Made by a program: the position numbers and the translations under genes. The notes below the pieces were generated by a model. The model saw only the letters and a list, made by a program, of their open reading frames with translations, did not search any database and had not been told where the DNA came from. From a virus, in the IMG/VR virus record IMGVR_UViG_3300009159_005417, positions 1 through 46,276 of that record: DNA of 46,276 bases; one strand, 5' to 3'. Below are positions 23,736 to 32,118 of this stretch, in pieces (positions within the stretch are counted from its first letter, which is position 1; the number at the start of each line of letters is the position of its first letter).

Positions 23736-24528
23736 TTTAAAATTTGTACCCCTTTTTCCTGAGTCACCAATTTCAGGTGTGGGTATGGCGGGTAATATAT
23801 TAATAGTTATTAATGAACTATTAATAATGAATGAAGGTGATGGGGTGTGGGTAGATATGGGGTCCTATAAATCTATTTGTTACGATAACTTAGATTATAC
23901 TAATAATGCTTGGGAATACTATTTTACCCAAAACAAAAATTTTGAGGGTGGTAAGGAAATATTATTGAAACCACCTAGACCCGCTATGATTAATTACAAC
24001 TATCCGTACACACAAATAGATAGTTTAATTATAAGATCTAAAAAGTTGTTCTACGATAATTTTAAAATAAAAGATGATATATTAGATGAGGTGAACCAAT
24101 TCTTTGAAATAAATTTAAAAAATAAAATAACATTAGGTTGTCAGATTAGATTGGGGGATATGGTTAAAACTCATGACGTACCAAATATTGAGGGTTACTG
24201 GAATAAAATTTTAAATATTTTAAAAGAGAATCCTCAGATAGAACAAATTTTTTTGGCTACCGATGATGACGAAGCAATAGAATTTATATCTAAAAAAACA
24301 CCAATACCAATACTTTACCAAAAAAATATTTATAGAACTTCAAGTGAATCCCCTTATGAGAGACTTAATTCTGAAAGAGAAAATCACGGATATAATCTAT
24401 GTAGAGAAGTTTTAATAGATATGTTATTATTAACTAAATGTGATTATTTTTTAAGATCTAAAATATCTGCGGTTTCCTTAATCACTACAATTTTATCTGA
24501 AAATATAAAAAAAATATACAACACATAA
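23725..24528 (+). CDS. Fucosyltransferase-superfamily protein (GT23/NodZ-like)
   Basis: This 267-residue protein contains ITLGCQIRLGDMVKTHD, similar to the GDP-fucose-binding HxRxGD element of GT11/GT23/GT65 enzymes, but with Gln in place of His. It is followed by QIFLATDDDEAIEFISK, matching the second Rossmann half (FLATDD.....), and CDYFLRSKISAVSLITTIL, similar to the end of such folds. The N-terminal part is unfamiliar. It is likely a fucosyltransferase or another GT-B deoxysugar transferase; the His-to-Gln change leaves doubt about the donor. Confidence 0.65.
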   Translation: MNYNLKFVPLFPESPISGVGMAGNILIVINELLIMNEGDGVWVDMGSYKSICYDNLDYTNNAWEYYFTQNKNFEGGKEILLKPPRPAMINYNYPYTQIDSLIIRSKKLFYDNFKIKDDILDEVNQFFEINLKNKITLGCQIRLGDMVKTHDVPNIEGYWNKILNILKENPQIEQIFLATDDDEAIEFISKKTPIPILYQKNIYRTSSESPYERLNSERENHGYNLCREVLIDMLLLTKCDYFLRSKISAVSLITTILSENIKKIYNT

Positions 24529-24530
24529 TA

Positions 24531-25331
24531 ATGGGTAGAGTTAAAATTAATATGATTGGTGGAGGTTTCCAACATAGTATCTCAACAAACGATTTACCCC
24601 CAAAATTTATCGAATGGACTAAAGATGGGTCCGCAGAAATTTCTATTCACATTGATAAAAGTATTCCTATACCAACAAACCCATTAAAAAAAAATTACGC
24701 TTGGTTGTGCGAATCAAAAACCATAATTGGTCCTTTATATATTTGGTGTCAAAATAATATTGAGTTTTTAAAATTAAATTATATAAAAGTTTTTACTCAC
24801 GATGTGTGGTTATCAAGTATATCAGATATTTTTGAATTGACATTATGTAGTGGTAAATCATATTTTTCCCACGGTGAAATATATCCAAAAACTAAATTGG
24901 TTTCTATGATTGCATCAAACAAAACTATGTGTTCGGAACACATTTATAGACAACAAATTATTCAAAAATTTTCCAATAAATGTGATCATTTTGGTAGAGG
25001 TTATAACCCCATAAATAATAAAGAAGATGGGTTAAAAGATTATTGTTTTTCATTTGCAATGGAGAACGCAACATATTCAAATATGTTTACGGAAAAAATT
25101 ACAGATTGTTTTATGACAGGAACGATTCCAATTTATTATGGGATTAGTAATATTGGGAATTACTTTAATACGGATGGAATAATAATATTAGATGATAACT
25201 TTAAAATTGAAGATTTATCATTTGAACTGTATCATAGTAAAATAGATTCGGTTATAGATAACTTTAAAAGATCAATTGACTTTCCCCTTGCGGAGGACTA
25301 TATTTTTAAAACCTTCATTGAAGGTAAATAA
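24531..25331 (+). CDS. GT10-type alpha-1,3/4-fucosyltransferase
   Basis: This 266-residue protein has the GT10 donor-binding block near its C-terminal third: YCFSFAMENATYSNMFTEKI followed by TDCFMTGTIPIYYG. This is the clearest family signature (F.FENS....YVTEK....L.AG..PIY.G). The N-terminal half is less conserved, as usual for the acceptor domain. It should transfer L-fucose from GDP-fucose, typically to GlcNAc. It is the third fucosyltransferase-type gene of the operon, consistent with the presence of gmd. It is shorter than bacterial GT10 enzymes such as Helicobacter FucT. Confidence 0.85.
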   Translation: MGRVKINMIGGGFQHSISTNDLPPKFIEWTKDGSAEISIHIDKSIPIPTNPLKKNYAWLCESKTIIGPLYIWCQNNIEFLKLNYIKVFTHDVWLSSISDIFELTLCSGKSYFSHGEIYPKTKLVSMIASNKTMCSEHIYRQQIIQKFSNKCDHFGRGYNPINNKEDGLKDYCFSFAMENATYSNMFTEKITDCFMTGTIPIYYGISNIGNYFNTDGIIILDDNFKIEDLSFELYHSKIDSVIDNFKRSIDFPLAEDYIFKTFIEGK

Positions 25332-25349
25332 AAATAAAAATATTTTATT

Positions 25350-25949
25350 ATGTCATTTGAAATTATATCTAATTTTGAAAAATCAATCTCTAATTTTTTT
25401 GGGTCTCCTTACGCAATTGCCGTTGATAGTTGTACTCACGGGATTGAGTTATGTTTAAGGCACACTAAAGAAACAAAAATAAATGTACCAAAAAGAACTT
25501 ATCTATCTGTACCATTTTTAGCTGAGAAGATGGGTTTAGAACGAGAATGGAGAGATGAGGAGTGGGAAGATTACTATACATTAAATTATAATGAAAAAAG
25601 AATAATTGATGCTGCAGTTCTTTGGAAAAAAGACAGTTATATTCCAAATACATTTATGTGTGTTAGTTTCCAATATCAAAAACACCTATCTTTAGGTAGA
25701 GGTGGTGTTATTTTACTTGATAATGAGGATGACTATCTTACCTTAAAAAAAATGTCCTATGACGGAAGACTACCTAACATTCCATGGCGAGACCAAGATA
25801 TTGATACAATTGGGTTTCATTACTATATGACCCCTGAAACCGCAAAGTTAGGTTTAGATAAATTAGAAGATGCAATCAATACACCACCAAGAAAATGGTT
25901 TGTAACAGATTGGCCTGACTTAACAGAAATGAAAATTTTTAATAAATAA
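25350..25949 (+). CDS. Truncated DegT/DnrJ/EryC1-type sugar aminotransferase
   Basis: Only 199 residues against about 370-400 for complete PLP-dependent DegT-family enzymes. The N-terminal half holds the fold's start (FEKSISNFFGSPYAIAVDSCTHGIELCLR). Then comes a CVSFQYQKHLSLGRGGVILL block that contains the region where the family's PLP lysine lies, and a final THxxY-like YYMTPETAKLGLDKLED. The C-terminal domain is missing and no frame continues it before gmd. It may be a minimal single-domain enzyme, a partner subunit or a relic. With gmd it would fit GDP-4-keto-6-deoxymannose amination (perosamine route) if active. A tandem AAAT stretch follows at about 25946-25963. Confidence 0.75.
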   Translation: MSFEIISNFEKSISNFFGSPYAIAVDSCTHGIELCLRHTKETKINVPKRTYLSVPFLAEKMGLEREWRDEEWEDYYTLNYNEKRIIDAAVLWKKDSYIPNTFMCVSFQYQKHLSLGRGGVILLDNEDDYLTLKKMSYDGRLPNIPWRDQDIDTIGFHYYMTPETAKLGLDKLEDAINTPPRKWFVTDWPDLTEMKIFNK

Positions 25950-25974
25950 ATAAATAAATAACAAATATAAAATA

Positions 25975-26952
25975 ATGAAAAAAGCATTTATCACAGGTAT
26001 AAACGGACAAGACGGATCTTATTTGTCGGAATACTTATTAGACTTAGGATATGAAGTTCATGGTATCATTCGTAGAAATTCAGTCCCTGAAAACCAACAA
26101 AGTAGATTAACAGATGAAATTAGAAATAAATTACATATATACTATGGTGACCTTTTGGATCAAGGTAGTTTAGAAAGATTAATGAGTGATATACAACCAG
26201 ATGAAATATATAATTTAGCAGCTCAAAGTCACGTTAGAATTAGTTATGATATTCCACAATTTACCGTTCAAACAAATGCTATCGGGGTCATTAACATTTT
26301 AGAAGCATATAGAAGATCTTGTCCAAATTCAAGATTTTATCAAGCGAGTTCATCAGAAATGTTTGGTAGTTCAGTTGATGACGATGGGTTCCAAAGAGAA
26401 ACTACAATTATGAACCCTGTGTCACCATATGGTTGTTCAAAAGTGTTTGGATATAATATTGTAAGAAACTACAGAAAGGCATATAAATTACATGCGTCAA
26501 ATGGTATTTTATTTAACCATGAATCACCAAGAAGAGGGTCAAATTTTGTTACAAATAAAGTTGTTAAAACTGCGGTTGAAATTAAACTTGGATTAAATCA
26601 TAAATTAGTTTTAGGTAATTTAGATTCTTATCGTGACTGGGGTCACTCAAAAGATTATGTTAAAGCAATGCATTTAATTATAAATAACGATGTCCCTGAT
26701 GACTTTGTTGTTTCAACAATGGTTACACATTCAGTAAGAGATATGGTTGAGTATGTATTCGAAAAATTAGATTTAGATTATACAAAATATATAAGTCGGG
26801 ATCAAAAATTTATAAGACCTGAAGAATTAGATTATTTAAAAGGAGACTCAACAAAAATTAGAACCCAATTGGGTTGGGAACCTGAGTATACATTTGAAAC
26901 AATGTTAGATGAAATGATTAAATTTTGGTTAGAATATTATGGAAAAAAATAA
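25975..26952 (+). CDS. gmd: GDP-mannose 4,6-dehydratase
   Basis: This 325-residue SDR enzyme converts GDP-D-mannose to GDP-4-keto-6-deoxy-D-mannose using NADP(H). It shows the nucleotide-binding ITGINGQDGSYLSEYLLDLG, IIRRNS, a DQGSLERLM strand, the PDEIYNLAAQSHVRISYD block typical of Gmd, catalytic SPYGCSKVFGYNIVRNYR (the YxxxK) and NHESPRRGSNFVTNKV. The C-terminal substrate region has VGDSTK-like KGDSTKIRTQLGWEPEYTFE. Length matches slightly short Gmd proteins. The gene is central to the operon's deoxysugar supply. It overlaps the next gene by 14 bases. Confidence 0.95.
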   Translation: MKKAFITGINGQDGSYLSEYLLDLGYEVHGIIRRNSVPENQQSRLTDEIRNKLHIYYGDLLDQGSLERLMSDIQPDEIYNLAAQSHVRISYDIPQFTVQTNAIGVINILEAYRRSCPNSRFYQASSSEMFGSSVDDDGFQRETTIMNPVSPYGCSKVFGYNIVRNYRKAYKLHASNGILFNHESPRRGSNFVTNKVVKTAVEIKLGLNHKLVLGNLDSYRDWGHSKDYVKAMHLIINNDVPDDFVVSTMVTHSVRDMVEYVFEKLDLDYTKYISRDQKFIRPEELDYLKGDSTKIRTQLGWEPEYTFETMLDEMIKFWLEYYGKK

Positions 26953-27382
26953 AATTGTAGGTATTACTTGTAGTACGTTTGATCTGCTACACACAGGACA
27001 TATTATTATGTTAGAAGAATGTAAAAGACATTGTGATTATTTAATATGTGCATTACAAAACGATCCAACAACAGATAGAAAAGATAAAAATAAACCAATC
27101 CAATCTCTTGTAGAAAGATATATACAATTGGATGTGGTAAAATATGTTGATAAGATAATCCCCTACAACAATGAAGAAGAGTTAGAAGAACTTTTTAGTT
27201 CTTTGGATTTGGATGTCCGAATAATTGGTGAGGATTATAAAGACAAAAACTACACAGCAAAAAGTATTTGTCAAAAAAGGGGAATTAGAATTATTTACAA
27301 TAAACGAGAACATAATTATTCAACATCAAACCTTAGAAAAACTATTTATGATGAAGAATGTAAAAAAAGATTTATTAGGTAA
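26939..27382 (+). CDS. Cytidylyltransferase-like nucleotidyltransferase (TagD type)
   Basis: This 147-residue protein has the HxGH motif at 18-21 in TFDLLHTGHIIMLEECK and a C-terminal YSTSNLRK that resembles the ISTS/T..R motif. This is the glycerol-3-phosphate cytidylyltransferase/HldE family; a YKDKNYTAKSICQKRGIRI segment is also characteristic. It probably activates a phosphosugar or glycerol-phosphate with CTP (or ATP), providing a donor for the transferases around it. The substrate cannot be told from sequence. Size is typical for a single-domain member. Confidence 0.85.
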   Translation: MEKNKIVGITCSTFDLLHTGHIIMLEECKRHCDYLICALQNDPTTDRKDKNKPIQSLVERYIQLDVVKYVDKIIPYNNEEELEELFSSLDLDVRIIGEDYKDKNYTAKSICQKRGIRIIYNKREHNYSTSNLRKTIYDEECKKRFIR

Positions 27383-27385
27383 AAT

Positions 27386-28132
27386 ATGGCAATAAGAAAA
27401 AAACCAGATCCAATAATTAAATTGGAATCTAAAGATTCTAAACCTTTCACAAAAAAGGATTTAATCAATTCGATAATTAAACGAAAACAAAAAAACAAAT
27501 TTTTATCTAAACACCAAGAAGATTATTATAACATTTTAAAGAATAATCAAATTACGGTTGCTTCAGGACCTGCAGGTGTTGGTAAGAGTTTTATTGCAAT
27601 GAAGGCGGCGGTTGATCTTTTGGTAGATACAAATAACTCATATGAGAAAATAATCATTGTTAGACCGGCAGTTGAAGCAGAAGAGAAATTAGGTAGTCTT
27701 CCTGGAGGTCTTGAAGAAAAGTTAGACCCATATATTTTCCCATCTTATTATTTATTAAATAAAATTATTGGTAAAGAATCTAGAGAAGAATTAAAGAAGG
27801 CAGAAATTATTGAGGTATTCGCATTAGCTTATATGAGAGGTATGAATATAGACAACTCAATCCTTATTTTTGAAGAGGCACAAAATTCAACCCCTAACCA
27901 AATGAAATTGTTGTTAACAAGAATTGGGTATAATAGTAAATTTTTTATTTCTGGAGATCTTGAACAGACTGACAGATATAAAGATAAAAAACAATCAGGA
28001 TTATACGATGCAATACAAAAATTTGCTAATGTTCCCGACATTGGTGTTTATGATTTTAGGGACGCTAAAAACGTTAGAAACCCATTAATTACTAAAATAT
28101 TATCAGAATATGACAAAGAGAGTAGGGATTGA
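27386..28132 (+). CDS. phoH: PhoH-family ATPase
   Basis: This 248-residue protein has Walker A GPAGVGKS at 61-68 and Walker B ILIFEEAQN with a following LLTRIGYNSKFFISGDLEQTD segment, the standard PhoH set. PhoH-like proteins are common in phages and probably couple ATP hydrolysis to RNA or nucleotide handling; their phage role is not settled. Residues 1-50 are a basic N-terminal extension. The gene ends with TGA and is overlapped by the next gene by 23 bases. Confidence 0.92.
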   Translation: MAIRKKPDPIIKLESKDSKPFTKKDLINSIIKRKQKNKFLSKHQEDYYNILKNNQITVASGPAGVGKSFIAMKAAVDLLVDTNNSYEKIIIVRPAVEAEEKLGSLPGGLEEKLDPYIFPSYYLLNKIIGKESREELKKAEIIEVFALAYMRGMNIDNSILIFEEAQNSTPNQMKLLLTRIGYNSKFFISGDLEQTDRYKDKKQSGLYDAIQKFANVPDIGVYDFRDAKNVRNPLITKILSEYDKESRD

Positions 28133-28790
28133 GATTAATGGGGTATTAAGAGACACTATTGGAAAGTTTACAGAACTTTATGAAAAACATATGATCGATA
28201 AGAATCATTATGAATCAACGGATAAAACATATCAAATAGAATTTTCCGGAGATACTGAAGAAATTCTTGAACTTAATGAAAATACCAATGATAATAAATT
28301 TGAATATAAAATTTTAAGTCCTGTAACATCTTTAGATTTAGAAAACCATTTTTTGTTTAAAGATAAAGATGAACTTTATTCTTTTATGTATGAGGATTAT
28401 ACTATGGAGTTATTTGGTCACGCACCATCAACAGAAATGATGACCTTTAATTTATTAAACGACATATATTATAATTTAAGAGATACTCACGATTTAATAA
28501 TTGTGTCTGACGAAATTGGAAGGTCAAAACCATCTTCATTATTTTTCTTATCTAAATTTGGATGTTTAGTTGAAAAAATATTTTTTTATAGTGAAATAAC
28601 AAAAAATAACATGTGGAATGACATAGACATTTTACTTACAGCAAATCCTAACCTATTATTAAATAAACCATCAAATAAGATAGTAATAAAATACATAACT
28701 CATTTTAATAAAGACATTGAATCTGAGTATAGTATTTCATCTCTATCCGAATTTGAAGATAAATTAAAAAAAATAATAAAAAATGTTTAA
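28110..28790 (+). CDS. HAD-fold protein lacking the nucleophile aspartate
   Basis: This 226-residue protein resembles phage 5'-nucleotidase-like HAD proteins. It starts with VGIEINGVLRDTIGKF at the position of the DxDGVLRD motif, with E8 and N10 in place of the two aspartates. Later a LIIVSDEIGRSKPSSLFFLS segment matches motifs II and III, and WNDIDILLTANPNLL matches motif IV with its Asp. A YSFMYEDYTMELFGHAP segment forms a cap insertion. Loss of the nucleophile Asp suggests it binds rather than hydrolyses phosphate, or has lost activity. The start overlaps phoH by 23 bases and places strand 1 at the N terminus. Confidence 0.65.
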   Translation: MTKRVGIEINGVLRDTIGKFTELYEKHMIDKNHYESTDKTYQIEFSGDTEEILELNENTNDNKFEYKILSPVTSLDLENHFLFKDKDELYSFMYEDYTMELFGHAPSTEMMTFNLLNDIYYNLRDTHDLIIVSDEIGRSKPSSLFFLSKFGCLVEKIFFYSEITKNNMWNDIDILLTANPNLLLNKPSNKIVIKYITHFNKDIESEYSISSLSEFEDKLKKIIKNV

Positions 28791-29052
28791 AATATTTGAT
28801 GAACACTACTATATAGATTTAGACTCAATTGAAGAATGTACAAGAATTAGGTCTAATGATGAATTATCAGGTGATACTGAAAATCAAATCCACGTTGTTA
28901 AATATGAAACCATTAAATTTTTATTGGAAATTATAATGACAGAAAATGAAGCAATAGATCAAAAATTGGGAATGAATTCAAATGATATAACTATACCATT
29001 TAAAATTGCATTTAATACCTTACTTTTTAAAAAAATAATAAATAAATTATAA
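28783..29052 (+). CDS. Small phage protein, unknown function
   Basis: An 89-residue, mostly acidic protein starting MFKIFDEHYYIDLDSIEEC, overlapping the previous gene by 8 bases. Residues 40-70 form an amphipathic helix (ETIKFLLEIIMTENEAID). No motif recognised. Its place between the HAD-fold gene and a glycosyltransferase suggests a small partner or regulator, but nothing in the sequence decides this. Confidence 0.6.
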   Translation: MFKIFDEHYYIDLDSIEECTRIRSNDELSGDTENQIHVVKYETIKFLLEIIMTENEAIDQKLGMNSNDITIPFKIAFNTLLFKKIINKL

Positions 29053-29056
29053 ATAT

Positions 29057-30118
29057 ATGAACGAAGAACAAATAACAAAATTAGAAAGATCAATCCAAAA
29101 TATGAAGGATAAATCTTCAAGAATTTATTTTGTGGTACAAGATACCAAAGGAAATGCTAAGGCATCGATAAAATACATTTATCAGATGGCAATGGCACTT
29201 AAATCTGATGGATATAATCCAATAATTTTACATGAAAAACCTGATTATTTTGGGGTATCCGATTGGTTAGGTGAAAAATACATGACAGATTTAACACATA
29301 AATCAATTGAGGGTAATAATTTAGAAATTTCTCCTGATGATTTAATTATTATTCCAGAAATTTTTGGATTTGTGATGGATCAAATAACTAAATTACCTTG
29401 TGGTAAAATTGTTTTATGTCAAGCATATGATCATATTTTTGAAACTTTACAACCGGGACAAACATGGTCACAATTAGGGTTTAATAAATGTATTATAACA
29501 TCTGAAAAACAAAAAGAGTACGTTAATTCCGTAATGAGAAATATGTCATTTAGTATTATTGAACCGGTAATTTCTGAAGTATTTGAAAAACAAGAGTTAC
29601 CACCTAAAACAATTATCTCAATTCATACAAGAGAGCACAGGGATACTGTAAATTTAATTAAAACTTTTTACTCTAAATTCCCACAATATAGATGGATTAC
29701 TTTTAGAGATATGAGAGGTCTATCTGAAGTTGAGTTTGCAAACGCAATGAAAGAAAGTTTTGTATCAGTGTGGGTGGACCCAACGAGTGGGTTTGGAACA
29801 TTTCCTTTAGAGTCAATGAAGATGGGTATCCCCGTAATTGGTTTGACACCTAATTTAGTTCCGGAATGGATGAATGAAGATAATGGAATATGGATCAATA
29901 ATGTCAATATGTTACCAGATGTAATTGCGGATGTAATACAAAATTGGTTAGAAGACAATTTAAATCCTGAATTATATAATGAAATGGAAAAAACAATAAC
30001 TAAGTATACAGACGTTACTAACTTCAATGATGTGGTAATTAAAATATTTAGTGAAATGATAAACAACCGTCTTAAAAACTTTGAAGACCAATTATCTAAA
30101 TTTATAACAACAGAATAA
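29057..30118 (+). CDS. GT-B glycosyltransferase (GT4-like)
   Basis: This 353-residue protein shows a GT-B arrangement. The N-terminal part is RIYFVVQDTKGNAKASIKYI with SDGYNPIILHEKPDYFG. The C-terminal Rossmann half carries SVWVDPTSGFGTFPLESMKM followed by GIPVIGLTPNLVPEWM, the E-x7-E-like nucleotide-sugar block of GT4-type enzymes. The Ser-Gly-Phe-Gly-Thr run is characteristic. Donor and acceptor are unknown. Translation continues directly to the next gene (1 base gap). Confidence 0.82.
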   Translation: MNEEQITKLERSIQNMKDKSSRIYFVVQDTKGNAKASIKYIYQMAMALKSDGYNPIILHEKPDYFGVSDWLGEKYMTDLTHKSIEGNNLEISPDDLIIIPEIFGFVMDQITKLPCGKIVLCQAYDHIFETLQPGQTWSQLGFNKCIITSEKQKEYVNSVMRNMSFSIIEPVISEVFEKQELPPKTIISIHTREHRDTVNLIKTFYSKFPQYRWITFRDMRGLSEVEFANAMKESFVSVWVDPTSGFGTFPLESMKMGIPVIGLTPNLVPEWMNEDNGIWINNVNMLPDVIADVIQNWLEDNLNPELYNEMEKTITKYTDVTNFNDVVIKIFSEMINNRLKNFEDQLSKFITTE

Positions 30119-30119
30119 T

Positions 30120-30926
30120 ATGAAAAATAAAAACACAATCTCAGTAATTTTACCAATTAAATCGGCAGTAGCTGGTTTTTTTGAAGAGTATCTAAACAAA
30201 GCAATTGAATCGATAAAAGTTCAAAAAGAAAAATTTGACGAATTAATTATTGTCCACACAGATGAAAGTCTACTAACTAAAATTTTAGGTGAGTTTGATT
30301 TTGGGGATTTAAATGTTAAATTAGAATCGTGGTCTAAAGAACCAAATTTTGCCGATCAAGTTAATCATGGTGTTAATGTGTCAACATCAGAATGGATTTC
30401 TATTTTTGAATTTGACGATGAATACGCAAATATTTGGGTTAAAAATGTAAAAAAATACATAGATACATATCCAAATACTGGAGCATTTTTACCTATTGTG
30501 GTTGATGTTGACGATAAGGGAGTGTTTGTTGGGTTTACTAATGAAGCATCTTTTGCCTCAAATATTTCTGAAGAAATGGGAATTTTAACAAATGAAACAT
30601 TACATTCATACCAAAATTTTCAAATTTCTGGAATGGTTATTAAAAAAGACATATTTATTGAATACGGTATGATTAAAAGTAATTTTAAATTAACTTTTGG
30701 ATACGAGTTTTTATTAAGAATGACTCAAAATTCTGTTAAGTTTATTACAATACCAAGAATCGGATACAAACACAGTAATTTACGTGAAGGTTCTATTTTT
30801 TGGAATTATAAAAATGGGGAAAACCGTTTAACTGAAGATGAGGTTAAATTTTGGATTGATTCAGCAAAAAAAGAGTATTTTTTTAATGTACAAAGAGAAA
30901 TAAATTATGAACCACAAGAAATTTAA
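30120..30926 (+). CDS. GT2-family glycosyltransferase
   Basis: This 268-residue GT-A protein begins ISVILPIKSAVAGFFEEYL and has the metal-binding FEFDDEYANIW region near residue 100, then FQISGMVIKKDIFIEYG and a PRIGYKHSNLREGS ending. It resembles GT2 enzymes that extend surface polysaccharides. Its last base is the first base of the sigma-factor gene (TAATGG), linking sugar genes to late-gene control in one transcript. Confidence 0.82.
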   Translation: MKNKNTISVILPIKSAVAGFFEEYLNKAIESIKVQKEKFDELIIVHTDESLLTKILGEFDFGDLNVKLESWSKEPNFADQVNHGVNVSTSEWISIFEFDDEYANIWVKNVKKYIDTYPNTGAFLPIVVDVDDKGVFVGFTNEASFASNISEEMGILTNETLHSYQNFQISGMVIKKDIFIEYGMIKSNFKLTFGYEFLLRMTQNSVKFITIPRIGYKHSNLREGSIFWNYKNGENRLTEDEVKFWIDSAKKEYFFNVQREINYEPQEI

Positions 30927-31720
30927 TGGATAATAATGAAATTGTTATCCAGGATAGTAACAAAATTGTTGCCGAGGATAGTAATAAAATTGTTATCCAG
31001 GATAGTGATGAATTAAAAAAGAAAGGTAGAAAACCAAATCCAAATAATTATTTTGCCGAAGTTGAGGAAAATGCAGTTAGAGAATACTTAACGGCAACAA
31101 CAATGGATCAAAAAAATAAAATATATAACAATTATTTGAAAATACCTTTAGATAAAATGATATCGTCAATTATAAGACGATATAAATTATACAGAAAAGA
31201 CATGAGTTTTGAAGAAATTCATGTAGACACACATTCATTTTTAATGACTAAAGTTGATAAATTTAAACCTTCAAAGGAAAAAAAAGCTTATTCATATTTT
31301 GGTACTATTTGTAAAAATTATTTGATGGGTCAAATAATGAAAGACCAAAAAGAAACTAACAGAAAAATATCATACGAAGATATATCTTCAGATTTACAAC
31401 ATACTCCTGATATGATATATCATATAGATGATGATACATTAACAACTGAAGAAACAATTAAAAAGTTTTTAATTAAATTAAAAGATTCTATGGCCGAAAA
31501 ATCCATTACTGAACAAGAAGTAAAATTAGGTCAAGCATTGTATGATATTTTTGAAAATTATAATGATATTTTTTTAGACACAAGTAATAATAAATTTAAT
31601 AAAAATATCATATTATTTGAATTAAGGGAAATGACAAATTTAAGTACAAAGGAAATTAGGTCCTCAATTAAAAGATATAAAAAAGTTTATTTTCAATTAG
31701 TTCAAGATTTATTAAAATAA
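30926..31720 (+). CDS. gp55: T4 gp55-like late sigma factor
   Basis: This 264-residue protein matches phage late sigma factors. A YLKIPLDKMISSIIRRYKLY segment precedes FEEIHVDTHSFLMTKVDKFK and a region-2-like KKAYSYFGTICKNYLMGQIM. In T4, gp55 directs host RNA polymerase to late promoters with the core TATAAATA, aided by the sliding clamp. Residues 5-28 are three 8-residue repeats (IVIQDSN-type). The C terminus is helical and basic. Genes downstream and the opposite-strand head genes carry TATTTATA-type motifs, candidate targets. The family assignment is by pattern. Confidence 0.75.
   Translation: MDNNEIVIQDSNKIVAEDSNKIVIQDSDELKKKGRKPNPNNYFAEVEENAVREYLTATTMDQKNKIYNNYLKIPLDKMISSIIRRYKLYRKDMSFEEIHVDTHSFLMTKVDKFKPSKEKKAYSYFGTICKNYLMGQIMKDQKETNRKISYEDISSDLQHTPDMIYHIDDDTLTTEETIKKFLIKLKDSMAEKSITEQEVKLGQALYDIFENYNDIFLDTSNNKFNKNIILFELREMTNLSTKEIRSSIKRYKKVYFQLVQDLLK
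30938..31009 (+). repeat. Three tandem 24-base repeats in the sigma-factor gene
   Basis: In-frame units at 30938-30961, 30962-30985 and 30986-31009 encode EIVIQDSN, KIVAEDSN and KIVIQDSD. The first and third DNA units are nearly identical, implying slippage or a recent duplication. The repeats lie before the sigma core. Confidence 0.85.
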
Positions 31721-31732
31721 AAAAAAAACAAA

Positions 31733-31740
31733 TATTTATT
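31733..31740 (+). promoter_or_regulatory. Candidate late-promoter motif TATTTATT
   Basis: Sense-strand TATTTATT 6 bases before the ATG at 31747, after an A-rich run. A weaker copy of the TATTTATA motif found before other structural genes. Confidence 0.3.
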
Positions 31741-31746
31741 AGTTAT

Positions 31747-32118
31747 ATGCCAAGACCAACTAAAAAAACAATTAATTTAACTAAAGATTCAATGTTATCT
31801 TTAATGCAAGAAATCTACAATGAGTTGGTTGAGCAAAGAAATACTGCCATTAGAATACAAAATAAAATGTTAACAATGATGAAAGAACCAGAAGATATGA
31901 CACTTATTGGTCCTGTTATTGAAAAACAACAAAAAATAATTAATGATTGTGTTGAGAAAAAATTAACTTTATCTAAATTACAATCTACAATATGGCAAAA
32001 ATCTACGGAGAAAGAAGAAGATTTTACGCTTTCTGATATGGATTTAGATGACGAAACTATTCAAAATTTAATACAAAAAGATATTTCTGATGATAAAAAT
32101 TACAAAATGAAGAAATAA
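31747..32118 (+). CDS. Small coiled-coil phage protein
   Basis: A 123-residue protein, nearly all helix and charged residues, beginning MPRPTKKTINLTKDSMLSLM. The stretch QEIYNELVEQRNTAIRIQ and the following IEKQQKIINDCVEKKLTL look like coiled coil. Its last base is the first base of the next ATG (TAATG). Not recognised; probably an assembly chaperone or small tail component from its place before the baseplate genes. Confidence 0.6.
   Translation: MPRPTKKTINLTKDSMLSLMQEIYNELVEQRNTAIRIQNKMLTMMKEPEDMTLIGPVIEKQQKIINDCVEKKLTLSKLQSTIWQKSTEKEEDFTLSDMDLDDETIQNLIQKDISDDKNYKMKK

Noticed and set aside
29048-29055. TATAAATA directly before the ATG at 29057
   Set aside because: It overlaps the previous stop codon and is 1 base from the start, too close for a promoter of this gene; chance in AT-rich DNA.
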